Assembly (NCBI RefSeq): GCF_900156055.1
Contig: NZ_FTMQ01000006.1
Span: 186,001 to 250,000 of the forward strand
Direction of reading: 5' to 3'
Length of the DNA: 64,000 bases
Source: Rhizobium sp. RU33A
Lineage (GTDB): Bacteria > Pseudomonadota > Alphaproteobacteria > Rhizobiales > Rhizobiaceae
Of the stretch, positions 8,234 through 17,082 are shown piece by piece; the first letter of the stretch is position 1; each line of letters starts with the position of its first letter. The notes below the pieces were generated by a model. It searched no databases and was not told the DNA's origin. It was given only the letters and a program-made list of their open reading frames with translations. The position numbers were made by a program, and so were the translations under genes.

Positions 8234-8860
8234 ATGAAGCACTCCCGCCGTCTTCGGGCCGCCGTGATCATGGCAGTCCTGACCGGCCTATCCCTGCCTC
8301 TTTCGGCCAGCGCGGACGTCGTCGTCCAGAAGTCCATCACCTACTTTCAGATCGGCGGACGCACGGCAGCCGAACTCGATGCGGAACTGTCGCGCAAGGG
8401 GCCCTTCACCCAGTCCAGCGGCAGTCGTCACCCCGGCGCCACTCAGATACGCTTCGGCGGGGACCTCACCTACACACGACGAGGGACCCGTTGCGCGATC
8501 GACGACGTGCGCGTTACCGTTGAAACAAAGCTCATCCTGCCACGCTGGAAGAACCGCAAACGCGCATCGAACGAGATGGCGCTGTTGTGGGACTCCCTGT
8601 CGGCCGACATCAAGCGGCATGAAGAGCGCCATGCCGAGATCGCGCGCCAGCACGCAAAGCTGCTCGAACAGAGACTGATGAAGCTGCCGCCCGAACGCAA
8701 TTGCGAGATTCTGCAGGATCGGGTCGCTGTCGTCACCGATGACGTGACCGCAGCCCATGACGAAGCGCAGATGCGATTCGATCTTATAGAGGCAAAGAAT
8801 TTCCAGGATCGCATGCAGCGGATCCTGCGCTACCGTCGCGAAAGCCAAGAAAACCAGTAG
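8234..8860 (+). CDS. DUF922 secreted protein with an HExxH metal-binding motif
   Basis: 208 residues. A signal peptide (1-27, ending LSASA) predicts export. The mature part fits the DUF922 family (predicted Zn-dependent secreted proteins). HEERH at 129-133 is an HExxH motif of the kind used by zinc peptidases, preceded by the usual W-D-S-L segment. C87 and C156 could pair. Another in-frame start lies far upstream inside the folP region, but ATG 8234 gives the signal peptide directly. Protease activity is a family prediction, not something the sequence proves. Confidence 0.8.
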   Translation: MKHSRRLRAAVIMAVLTGLSLPLSASADVVVQKSITYFQIGGRTAAELDAELSRKGPFTQSSGSRHPGATQIRFGGDLTYTRRGTRCAIDDVRVTVETKLILPRWKNRKRASNEMALLWDSLSADIKRHEERHAEIARQHAKLLEQRLMKLPPERNCEILQDRVAVVTDDVTAAHDEAQMRFDLIEAKNFQDRMQRILRYRRESQENQ

Positions 8861-9000
8861 AAATCACCCCTGACTTCAAAGGGGAAGTGTTGCTGCAAGG
8901 CTTCGGCTTGCACGAAGCTTGCGACATGGCCTGTGAATAACCGGCTATTTCTCGGCGTGGCCCTTGATACAAATCCGAAATATAAGTGTCATCGAATACG

Positions 9001-9127
9001 TTGCATGAGCGTAACCGATTTCCCCGTTCTCCCGGCGCGTCCTGGTGCCACAGGTGCTTCCTCCCTCGCCTGGTTGGCGATGCGCCCGCTTGCCCCGCTT
9101 TCGTGAAAACGAAAGCGGGGCTTTTTT
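9001..9127 (+). ncRNA. Candidate trans-acting small RNA with an anti-Shine-Dalgarno loop
   Basis: The 291-bp gap between 8860 and 9152 has no credible ORF but a strong RNA architecture. GGCGCGTC (9034-9041) pairs with GATGCGCC (9079-9086) around an inner stem GCCA-CAGG/CCTG-TGGC (9047-9078, with a small bulge), leaving a loop with CTTCCTCCC (9058-9066). A perfect Rho-independent terminator follows at 9092-9127. A CCUCC-type loop plus terminator is typical of Rhizobiales small RNAs such as the alpha-r14/NfeR1 or cuckoo-type families, which pair with ribosome sites. The 5' end is a guess; TATAAG at 8981-8986 is the nearest -10-like box. Confidence 0.55.
9092..9127 (+). terminator. Strong intrinsic terminator of the candidate small RNA
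   Basis: GCCCCGCTTTCG and CGAAAGCGGGGC form a perfect 12-bp stem closed by a short A-rich loop, directly followed by six T residues. Confidence 0.88.
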
Positions 9128-9151
9128 GCGCGAGGTAGCGCTGACAGGTGT

Positions 9152-9472
9152 TTAGCCCTGGCGCTCGGGCACATGAACGACCAACCCCTCCAGGGCCGCC
9201 GTCACCTTGATTTGACAGGAAAGCCGGGAGGTCGGTCGGACGTCGACGGCGAAATCCAACATGTCTTCTTCCATGGCCGATGGCTGGCCGACCTTCTCGG
9301 ACCAGGCCTCGTCGACATAGACATGACAGGTGGCACAGGCGCAGGCACCGCCACATTCGGCGTCGATCCCGGGGACCGAGTTGCGGACGGCGTTTTCCAT
9401 CACCGTGGAGCCGTCGGCTGCCGCGATGTCGAAACGTGTGCCGTCGAATGCGATGATGCTGATGTTTGCCAT
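9152..9472 (-). CDS. [2Fe-2S] ferredoxin, adrenodoxin type
   Basis: 106 residues. The four cluster ligands fit C40-x5-C46-x2-C49 and C86, the pattern of adrenodoxin/FdxB-type ferredoxins; C44 is extra. Typical surface acids (EEDMLDFA, 69-76) follow, where redox partners dock. Such proteins pass electrons to P450s or to Fe-S cluster and haem A synthesis; no partner gene is adjacent, so the role here is open. ATG 9472 is chosen because AGGA precedes it by about 5 nt; the in-frame ATG 17 codons upstream adds nothing family-like. Confidence 0.92.
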   Translation of the reverse strand: MANISIIAFDGTRFDIAAADGSTVMENAVRNSVPGIDAECGGACACATCHVYVDEAWSEKVGQPSAMEEDMLDFAVDVRPTSRLSCQIKVTAALEGLVVHVPERQG

Positions 9473-9590
9473 GAGTTCCTGTCCAGACTTCGCCTTGTGA
9501 AAACCGGCGAAGTCATCTCCCAAATCGGAAAGTCAGTCAACTCACGGCAAGGCGATCATCTGATCGCCCCGCCTGGAAGCAGATCGCCAC

Positions 9591-9965
9591 TCAGCGGGCG
9601 AGCTTCAGAATGAAGTGTTCGGCTTCGAGCACGGCAGCCGCAACGGATGCGAGTGCATCGTCATTGGCTCCCTTGGTCTCGACGAGATCGGCCGCAGCAG
9701 CGACACGCAGCGCACCGACGGCCATGGCGGCATTGCGCAGCCGATTGGCGGCCGCCTTCACGTCCACCTTGCTACGACCGCTGGTCATCGCGACCAGACA
9801 GCCGCGGGCCTGACGCGCGAAGATCTGCAGGATCTCGCTCTCGACGGCCTTGTCGCCCTTCGTCTGGGTCGCCAGATGCACGAGATCGATCGGCCGCTGT
9901 TGCGCGGGAGTGAGACCATGCAGGTTGTCCGGAGCCTCGAATGCGATATTGATTGCTGCTGCCAT
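9591..9965 (-). CDS. Hpt-domain-like protein lacking the phosphorylatable histidine
   Basis: 124 residues, mostly helical, ending 24 codons after the ORF's first alternative start was discounted. The segment EILQIFARQARGCL (44-57) and the following helix-turn-helix layout match histidine phosphotransfer (Hpt) domains of rhizobia, where a conserved HxxKG carries the phosphate. Here that site reads N74-R-L-R77-N78, so the acceptor histidine is replaced by asparagine and phosphotransfer should be impossible. It may bind a response regulator or kinase without relaying phosphate. The ATG at 9965 is preferred over one 20 codons upstream because homologous proteins start MAAxNIAFEAPDN. A GGCGATCA/TGATCGCC hairpin at 9551-9568 lies downstream without a T tract. 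Confidence 0.65.
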   Translation of the reverse strand: MAAAINIAFEAPDNLHGLTPAQQRPIDLVHLATQTKGDKAVESEILQIFARQARGCLVAMTSGRSKVDVKAAANRLRNAAMAVGALRVAAAADLVETKGANDDALASVAAAVLEAEHFILKLAR

Positions 9966-10438
9966 GCCCTTGATCCTGATTTCTTGCTCTTTGCTGCCGC
10001 CAGTTTGCGGCCGCCCTATGGGCATCGCGTTAAAAATGCCGGGGATGGCGGCAAAAAGCTTGAGGTATGGTTAACGGAAATTAAACCCCGGCGGAGATTG
10101 GCTTTTCAGCCGCAACCTTGATTGAAATACTGTTAACAAGAGCCACAGGACCCCGCACCGCGAAAGCGCATTAATTGTATCGGATGACCAAATGTGTCAG
10201 TACGATACGGTTGATTGGGCAAAAGTGCGTGAACTTTGCCCGCAAGCCAGTCGGTGCTAGAACTTCCGGCGGGAACGCCGGCTGTCAGCGGCCGCACTGT
10301 GAAAAGAAGGAATTTCGTCTGGCGTGGCGGCAGGCGGGGTTTCAGGTAAACGGTGAGGTCCGGATACGGCAAGGCGATGAGCGGCATCGCCGCTTCAGTC
10401 CGTCCTCCCGAGAGTAAGCGGTAACGAGGCGTAACCCT
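9966..10438 (+). promoter_or_regulatory. Long upstream region of the pole-growth gene
   Basis: 473 bp without a credible gene, between the divergent Hpt-like gene and the giant coiled-coil gene. It holds five TTAA tetramers (10030, 10071, 10081, 10133, 10171), the half-site of the cell-cycle regulator CtrA. None shows the strict TTAA-N7-TTAA spacing; the closest pair is 6 nt apart. A CCGGCG/CGCCGG hairpin sits at 10266-10281. No clear -35/-10 pair was found. Confidence 0.35.
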
Positions 10439-13400
10439 ATGGCGAACAAGAAGACCGACTCGATTGACGAGAACGCGTTCCAGGCACTCGAGGCGGCCCT
10501 GAGCATCGATTTCGACGGTGAGGAAGCCGCCGCGCCACCCAAGGCACGGTCTCAAGCACGCGCCCCGGAGGCAACTGTGTCCGATAGTATCCCGCGTTCC
10601 GCCGCAAAGAAGACGATCGAGCGGCGATCAGCCCGCGCCGGCGAACTCAATCCTGAACCGGCCCCCAAGGCGCCCGCCTTCGCACCGGCCAATGACGGCT
10701 CTCGTCGCACACCCTCTGCCATTTTGAAGTCGCTGGACGGCGCTTCGCTCACCTCTGCTCTGCGCAATGCTGCCGTCGTTTCGGCACTCTGGGTTCTCGG
10801 CGCCCTCGGCCTCACCCAACTCCTTTACGGCGCTACGATCTGGCAAGCCGGATCGATCGCCGACATCGTCGCCATGCCGGGCGTGGTTGCCATCGTTGTT
10901 GGCACCTTCCTGCCGATCATGCTGTTCTTTGCCTTCGCCATCATGATGGCCCGCGCCCATGACCTGCGCAATGCGGCCCGCTCGATGGCGGAAGTGGCGC
11001 TTCGTCTGGCCGAACCCGAAACAATCGCCTCCGAACGCATCATGACCGTCGGCCAGGCAGTCCGCCGCGAAGTGTCCGCGATGAACGAAGGCATCGAGCG
11101 GACGATTGCGCGCGCCACCGAGCTTGAAACACTCGTTCATTCCGAGGTGACGGCGCTAGAACGCAGCTACACCGACAACGAACTGCGCGTCCGTGGTCTG
11201 GTTCACGAACTCGGCGCCGAGCGCGACGCGATCGTCAATCACGCCGAGCGCATCCGTTCCTCGATCGTCGGCGCCCACGAGCAGCTCAAGGAAGAGCTGT
11301 CGCTCGCAACCGAAGAAATCTCGGTACGCCTGCAGACATCGGGCGAAGCTTTCGCGTCTATGATCGATATGCGCGCGGCGACGATCATGGAGAAGTCCGA
11401 CGCGGCCGTGACCGCACTCGGCTCGCTCCTGGCGCACAAGACCGACAACATGGTCCAGACGCTTGCCGAATCCGGGATGTCGCTGTCCAGCCAATTCGAC
11501 ACCCAGTTGCAGTCGCTGACCTCGACGCTCAGCCAGCGCGGGCGCGAACTGCTCGGCGAATTCGAGACCCGCGCATCGACACTCGATGCCAACACTGAGA
11601 AACTGAATGCAGCCCTGAACGAGCGCGCCCGCCAGCTGAACGAAACGCTGGTCGAGCGCACACGCGACATCGCGGAAACCCTGAAGGGCAGCGAAAATTC
11701 GATCACATCGTCGCTCGACGATGTGCTTTCGCGTCTCAACAGCTCGCTCGACGACCGTGGCCGCAGCTTCCGCCAGAGCCTCCAGGCCAGCGCCGACGAT
11801 GCCATCGTCGATCTCGACCTGCGTTCGGGCCTGTTCGAGGATCGCTTCCAGACCACCATTGGCCAGATCAACGCGACCTTCGACCAGCGGGTTGCCGAGT
11901 TCGCCAGCGCCTTCGACCAGCGCTCTGGCTCGCTCGATTCCAAGCTGACGGAAAGCCTCGCCCGCATCAACGAGACGGTGAACGGCGGAACGGATGCGAT
12001 TAGTGGCATCCTGAGCTCGAGCATCGAGCGTCTCGGCGGAACGCTGACCGATCAGTCGCTGGCGCTTGCGATGACCCTGAGCACCAGCCAGGAAATGCTT
12101 GATAGCTCCATGTCCGACCGCGCCCAGGAAATCGCGGAAGCGATGTCGGCACGCGCAGCGGCACTGACCGAAAGCCTGGAAAACGCCCAGAAGCGGATCG
12201 ACCAGGTCATGGAAGAGCGCAGTGGCTCCCTCTACAATGCGCTGACCGACAACCAGTCGCGCTTCGAGCAGACCCTCTCGACCCGCGCCGAGCACATCGT
12301 CAACGCGCTTGAAACCAACCAGGACCGCTTCGCCGAAACCCTCGACACCAAGGCGCGCGGCATCGCGAGCCTCGTCGAAGGTCAGAGCGAGCAGTTGATC
12401 GATGCTCTCAACACCAAGAGCCTCGAACTCGACCTGACGCTGACCGCCCGCACCCAGGATCTCTCCGAGACACTGAACGACAGCCAGCGCCGGATCGACG
12501 AGACACTGACCCAGCGCGCCTCCGCGATCATCGATACGGTCGCCGATGCCGACCGTCGCATCGACGCTGCCTTCAGCGAAAAGGCAGAGACGATTCGCAA
12601 CGCCTATGGCGAAAACCAGGAGCGGCTGGAACTTTCGCTTGCCAGCCATACCTCCTACCTCACCTCCACGCTCGAAGACGCCACAGGCGACATCGAGCGT
12701 AGCCTTGGCCAAGCCTCGGGCCGTATCGCGGAAACCGTCACCAACGGCATCTCCGAGCTCGAAACCCGACTGGGTGCGAGCCAGCAGCAGCTGGATACCC
12801 TGCTCACGACCGCCTCGAGCACAATTTCGAATACCGTTGCCGACAATGCGAGCCAGATCGCCGAAACGCTGAAGTCCGGCGTCAACGACATCGACGGCCG
12901 CATTGCCGAGACCGGCGCCTATCTGCGCTCCAGCCTGGATGCCGCGACCGGCGCACTGGCAACAACGCTCGGCGAGAATACCGACCGGATCGCACAGACG
13001 ATCGACCAGGGCGTCAACGCGATCGACGACCGTCTCGTAAACACGCATGATCGGATCCGCGCGACGCTCGACGACCGGACACAGGCGATCACGGCGGCCA
13101 TCGGCGACGCGCGCGATGCGCTCGATTCGAGCCTCGGCGAGCATGCGACCTCGATCGGTGCCTCCGTCGCCGCAAGCGCTGGCATGCTCGAAATGAGCCT
13201 TGAGGATCACGAGGAAAGCCTGCGCAAGGCGATCGACGAGTCGAGCCGTGCGCTGGACGAGCGCCTGCGTGGCACCGCCGGCGCCTTGACCGATCAGATC
13301 CGCGACGCCGCCGACGACATCACCCGCTCGGCGCAGGGCTTCTCGGGCACGGTCGAACAGTCCGTATCAGGCATGACCAGCCGCCTCGATGAAACCAGCA

Positions 13401-16297
13401 CCCGCATCGAACAGAGCCTCGGCACGCTGGAAGACCGTCTGCGCAACGGCCTCGATGGCGTCGACGCTCGCGTCAACGATGCCGGCGAGAAGTTCGCTGC
13501 ACGCCTCGACGACAAGGTCGCGACGATCGAACGTGTTGGCGCCGAAGCCAGCATGCGCGTCGCCCAGGTTCTCGATGAAGGCACCACCCGTGTCGCCGAA
13601 ACCTTCGACACCCGCACGCCGGTCATCGAAGAGCGCCTGGCGACCATGGACCGTGCCCTCAATATCGGGCTCGAAAACGTCAATCGCACCATCGAAGGCA
13701 AGGCAGCCGGTCTTGCAACCGCACTGCGCAGCGCCGTCACCGACGCTGCCCGTGACCTCGATGCCGAGGCTCAGCGCTCGGTCGATCGCTTGGCGGCAAC
13801 CACCTCGCAGTTTGCCGAGCAGATCGGTGAACGCAGCGCCGAACTCAACCGCACGGTCGAGGAGCGCTCGGAGGACCTGGCGCGGCGCATCACCGACACC
13901 CAGAACCGCCTTGCCGGACAGGCTGCGACAATCGCCGAAACCTTCTCGCAGGCCGGCGATGTCATCAGCAACAAGGTGAACCAGGCAGAAGCCCTGGTCA
14001 GCGCCCAGGTGGCCAACCTTTCTGGCACGCTTGGCGAAGTGAGCACCACGCTGGAACAGCGCGCCGCCGCAATCCGTGACGCGATTTCCGGCAACACGCA
14101 GGAACTCGCCGCCGCCATGAACGATGCGGAGAAGGCACTCGAGGCTCGCGGCAACTCCATCCGCGACGCGATTTCGGGCAATACGCAGGAACTGGCAACC
14201 ACCATGAACGCGGTGGAGAAGGCGCTGGAAGCCCGCGGCAATTCGATCCGCTCGGTGCTCGACGACCGGACCCGCGAACTGAACTCCATGCTTTCGACGC
14301 GCTCGGCCGAACTGTCGCGCCTCATCGACGAGAAGGCAGCCCCCGTGGTCGCCTCCTATGCCGAGACTGGCCGTGTAGCCGCCGAGCAGATTGCCGCCGC
14401 AGCCGAACAGAGCGCAGAGCGCCTGCGCGCCGAAAACGCAGCCCTCGTCGACGCGATCAGCCAGCGTACTGACCGCGCTGTTGCAACCCTCGGCACCGCC
14501 GAACAGAACCTGGTTGCCAGTGCCTCGCAGCTCATCGAGCGCCTTGGCGATAGCAATGCCGGCCTGTCCACGATGATCGATCAGGCGGTCCAGAGTATCG
14601 GCTCGCTCGACAGCCGCCTCGGCGCAACGGCAAACCGCTTCAGCGAAACGGCGAACCAGGCGACCGATATGCTGTCGACCTCGAACCGCCTGCTCGACGA
14701 CAAGCTCGGCCGCCTCACCGCCGTCTCCGGCGAGACGCTGCAGCAGGTATCGTCGATCGTCAGCCGCTTCGGTGATCATACCCAGGTGCTGGGCAAGGCC
14801 TCCGAGCTTCTGTCGGCCGCCCAGTCTAACCTCGTGGGCACGCTTGAAGAACGCCAGCAGGCTCTCCGCGATCTCTCTATCGGCCTTGTCAAGCGCTCGG
14901 AAGAGATCGAAACGACGATGCAGACCCTCGGCACGATGGTCGAGACCGCCTTCGATCGCGCCGAACAGCGCTCCGGCCAGATGGCCGGCAACCTGCGCCA
15001 GCGCGTCCAGGCCTCCTTCTCCGATATCGGCCAGATCCTCGGCGAGACCGAAAAGCGCGCCCAGTCGACGGCTGCCACCATGCGTGACAGCGTTCAGGCC
15101 TCGTTCTCAGACGTCGGACAGATGCTCGGCGAGACCGAGAAGAAGGCGCAGATCACCGCCGCCAACATGCGCAATGCCCTGCTGTCTGCCGAACAGGAAG
15201 CGCAAGTTTCCATCGACAAGACGCTGACCGAGGCCGAGAAGCGGTCCGGCGAACTGGCAAACCGCCTGCGCGGTGGACTGGCAGTCTCGCTCAACGACAT
15301 CGACCACCTGCTCGGCGAAGCCGGCCGCAAGTCTGAAGGGGCTGCTGCAGCCCTGCGACAGGCCATGCAGGAAGCTGTCACCGAAGCCGTTGCACGCTTC
15401 ACCGGTGCCACTGACGAGATCCGTCGCTCGGCAGTCGATATCCGCAAGGAACTCGACCTGACCCGCAACGAGCTGAAGCGCGGTGCCTTCGACCTGCCCG
15501 AGGAAGCCAAGGAAAGTGCCGCCCAGATGCGCCGCGCCGTGGCCGAGCAGATCAAGGCCCTGCAGGACATCTCCCAGCTCGTCGGCCGGACCAGCCAGAC
15601 GCTGGAGATCTCCGAGCCGGTTGCACGCCGCCTGGCCGAAGCCCAGCCTGAACCGGTACGCCGCCAGCCGGCTGCCGCACCCGCAGCAACGCAGCCGCAG
15701 CCGCAGCCGCCGGCGCGCCAGACCGAAGCCCTCGGGCTTCGCGGCAGCCTCGGCGCAACTGAAGCCTACGGCCAGCAGAGCACGGCCACGACGCGCGCCG
15801 AAGGCGGCGGCTGGATCAGCGATCTGCTGCGAGGCGCCTCGCGTGAGGAGCCACAGGAAGCCGCGGCGAGCCGCCCGGCCCCGGCCCCTGCTCCGCAGCG
15901 CCCGGTCACCGAAGGCCAGCCGGCCCGCCAGGGTGACACCCGCAATCCGCGTCACATGGTCGAATCGCTGAACTCGCTCTCGGTCGATATCGCCCGCGCC
16001 ATCGACCACGATGCCTCGGTCGACCTCTGGCGCCGCTACCAGCGCGGCGAGCGTGACATCTTCACCCGTCGCCTCTACACGCTGAAGGGCCAGCAGACCT
16101 TTGACGAGATCAAGCGCAAGTACGACCGCGAGCCGGAATTCCGGGTCGCCGTGGATCGCTACATCGCCGATTTCGAAAAACTGCTTTCGGACGTGGCCCG
16201 CACCGACCGCGACAAGTCGATCACCCAGTCGTACCTGACCTCGGACACCGGCAAGGTCTACACCATGCTCGCCCATGCGGCAGGCCGTTTCAGCTGA
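10439..16297 (+). CDS. rgsE: Growth pole ring protein (GPR/RgsE type), giant coiled-coil membrane protein
   Basis: 1952 residues. Matches in size and layout the growth pole ring protein of Agrobacterium and RgsE of Sinorhizobium, apolipoprotein/kinesin-like proteins that mark the growing pole and are needed for unipolar elongation. A cytosolic charged N-terminus (1-100) is followed by two membrane helices (about 112-132 and 146-170). About 1500 residues of almost pure helix then carry a recurring pattern (short LxxSLxxR / SIxxRxxxL units). Near-identical tandem units occur at about 1211-1270 (30-residue period, NTQELA core) and 1524-1580 (28-residue period, ASFSDxGQxLGETEK core). A Pro/Gln/Ala linker (about 1735-1825) leads to a conserved C-terminal domain (about 1840-1952, starting NPRHMVESLN). 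ATG 10439 follows a weak GAGGCG. Confidence 0.8.
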   Translation: MANKKTDSIDENAFQALEAALSIDFDGEEAAAPPKARSQARAPEATVSDSIPRSAAKKTIERRSARAGELNPEPAPKAPAFAPANDGSRRTPSAILKSLDGASLTSALRNAAVVSALWVLGALGLTQLLYGATIWQAGSIADIVAMPGVVAIVVGTFLPIMLFFAFAIMMARAHDLRNAARSMAEVALRLAEPETIASERIMTVGQAVRREVSAMNEGIERTIARATELETLVHSEVTALERSYTDNELRVRGLVHELGAERDAIVNHAERIRSSIVGAHEQLKEELSLATEEISVRLQTSGEAFASMIDMRAATIMEKSDAAVTALGSLLAHKTDNMVQTLAESGMSLSSQFDTQLQSLTSTLSQRGRELLGEFETRASTLDANTEKLNAALNERARQLNETLVERTRDIAETLKGSENSITSSLDDVLSRLNSSLDDRGRSFRQSLQASADDAIVDLDLRSGLFEDRFQTTIGQINATFDQRVAEFASAFDQRSGSLDSKLTESLARINETVNGGTDAISGILSSSIERLGGTLTDQSLALAMTLSTSQEMLDSSMSDRAQEIAEAMSARAAALTESLENAQKRIDQVMEERSGSLYNALTDNQSRFEQTLSTRAEHIVNALETNQDRFAETLDTKARGIASLVEGQSEQLIDALNTKSLELDLTLTARTQDLSETLNDSQRRIDETLTQRASAIIDTVADADRRIDAAFSEKAETIRNAYGENQERLELSLASHTSYLTSTLEDATGDIERSLGQASGRIAETVTNGISELETRLGASQQQLDTLLTTASSTISNTVADNASQIAETLKSGVNDIDGRIAETGAYLRSSLDAATGALATTLGENTDRIAQTIDQGVNAIDDRLVNTHDRIRATLDDRTQAITAAIGDARDALDSSLGEHATSIGASVAASAGMLEMSLEDHEESLRKAIDESSRALDERLRGTAGALTDQIRDAADDITRSAQGFSGTVEQSVSGMTSRLDETSTRIEQSLGTLEDRLRNGLDGVDARVNDAGEKFAARLDDKVATIERVGAEASMRVAQVLDEGTTRVAETFDTRTPVIEERLATMDRALNIGLENVNRTIEGKAAGLATALRSAVTDAARDLDAEAQRSVDRLAATTSQFAEQIGERSAELNRTVEERSEDLARRITDTQNRLAGQAATIAETFSQAGDVISNKVNQAEALVSAQVANLSGTLGEVSTTLEQRAAAIRDAISGNTQELAAAMNDAEKALEARGNSIRDAISGNTQELATTMNAVEKALEARGNSIRSVLDDRTRELNSMLSTRSAELSRLIDEKAAPVVASYAETGRVAAEQIAAAAEQSAERLRAENAALVDAISQRTDRAVATLGTAEQNLVASASQLIERLGDSNAGLSTMIDQAVQSIGSLDSRLGATANRFSETANQATDMLSTSNRLLDDKLGRLTAVSGETLQQVSSIVSRFGDHTQVLGKASELLSAAQSNLVGTLEERQQALRDLSIGLVKRSEEIETTMQTLGTMVETAFDRAEQRSGQMAGNLRQRVQASFSDIGQILGETEKRAQSTAATMRDSVQASFSDVGQMLGETEKKAQITAANMRNALLSAEQEAQVSIDKTLTEAEKRSGELANRLRGGLAVSLNDIDHLLGEAGRKSEGAAAALRQAMQEAVTEAVARFTGATDEIRRSAVDIRKELDLTRNELKRGAFDLPEEAKESAAQMRRAVAEQIKALQDISQLVGRTSQTLEISEPVARRLAEAQPEPVRRQPAAAPAATQPQPQPPARQTEALGLRGSLGATEAYGQQSTATTRAEGGGWISDLLRGASREEPQEAAASRPAPAPAPQRPVTEGQPARQGDTRNPRHMVESLNSLSVDIARAIDHDASVDLWRRYQRGERDIFTRRLYTLKGQQTFDEIKRKYDREPEFRVAVDRYIADFEKLLSDVARTDRDKSITQSYLTSDTGKVYTMLAHAAGRFS

Positions 16298-16348
16298 TAG
16301 CTAATCAATGCAGGAGCCGGTCATCCGGCTCCGACCTGACAGACAGGA

Positions 16349-16387
16349 AAAACCCCGGATCAGCTTACTGATCCGGGGTTTTCTTTT
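16349..16387. terminator. Bidirectional terminator between rgsE and the mla operon
   Basis: AACCCCGGATCAG and CTGATCCGGGGTT form a perfect 13-bp stem with a CTTA loop. T-rich tails flank it on both strands, serving two convergent units. Confidence 0.88.
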
Positions 16388-16416
16388 GGTAGGCTGGAAT
16401 GGAGAAGTGTCGTCGG

Positions 16417-17082
16417 TCAGATCGATTGCAGCGTCCAGGCGACAATATCGCCGGTCACGCGGGCAAAGGCGCGGTCCAGCGCCGCCACGTAAGCTGCGTT
16501 GTCCGAGCCGGAAGACGGCACTTCGGCGCGGAACACCCGCTGCGCCTTGACGGTGCCGTTTCGATCGTTGAGCAGCTTGGCCGATATCTCGACGATGCCG
16601 CGATCTGTTCCCTCGGCTGAAATTTCGAAAGCACGGACATCTGTGATCAACTGGAAGTCAATCGCCAGTCCCTGCCCCGGCCGTCCAACGCCACCGAGGC
16701 GCCCGGAGTTTTCGAAGGCGACCACGAGTTTCGACTGAACGACCCGCGTGAGCCGATCGCTCCACTGCGACTGTGACAGATAGCGGATCTCGGCGCCGGA
16801 TACGCGCACCAGGATCTGCTCGCTGTCGAGGGCCTTGAGCGCCGACGGATCGGCCACCAGAAGCTGGCGGTTGCGGGCGCTGGCAGATGTCGCCACCTCA
16901 CTCACGGAAGCGGTCAGATCGAAGGTGTCGTTGTTCGCTTTCGAGCCACAGGCCGCAAGGCCGAGCCCGAGGCCCGGCACGAGCACCGAGGCCAGAAGCA
17001 ACCGCCGGAACCGAGCCATGCCCGCCAACCCCTTCACGCCGATCCCGTCCATGCTGTCGTCCTTTTCGGTGCTGCTCGTCAT
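16417..17082 (-). CDS. ABC-type transport auxiliary lipoprotein (PqiC-like)
   Basis: 221 residues. A lipobox LAAC ending at C45 shows a lipoprotein, preceded by a hydrophobic signal (29-44) and about 20 extra N-terminal residues; M11 or M22 could be the true start. The ATG at 17082 overlaps the mlaD stop (ATGA), which favours coupled translation from there. The mature part resembles the ABC transport auxiliary lipoprotein family found next to MCE proteins, thought to sit in the outer membrane and receive lipid from the MCE bridge. Last gene of mlaE-mlaF-mlaD-lipoprotein. Confidence 0.82.
   Translation of the reverse strand: MTSSTEKDDSMDGIGVKGLAGMARFRRLLLASVLVPGLGLGLAACGSKANNDTFDLTASVSEVATSASARNRQLLVADPSALKALDSEQILVRVSGAEIRYLSQSQWSDRLTRVVQSKLVVAFENSGRLGGVGRPGQGLAIDFQLITDVRAFEISAEGTDRGIVEISAKLLNDRNGTVKAQRVFRAEVPSSGSDNAAYVAALDRAFARVTGDIVAWTLQSI

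Noticed and set aside
11156-13210. 684-codon open frame opposite the giant coiled-coil gene
   Set aside because: Antisense shadow of a highly regular coding sequence; no ribosome site or family similarity.
13367-14779. 470-codon frame opposite the same gene
   Set aside because: Same cause as above.
15107-16276. 389-codon frame opposite the 3' part of the giant gene
   Set aside because: Antisense shadow; composition (Leu/Gly/Ala/Arg rich) typical of such frames.
16298-16348. GGAGCCGG/CCGGCTCC stem just before the main terminator
   Set aside because: Short and without T tract; the 13-bp stem next to it explains termination of the giant gene.
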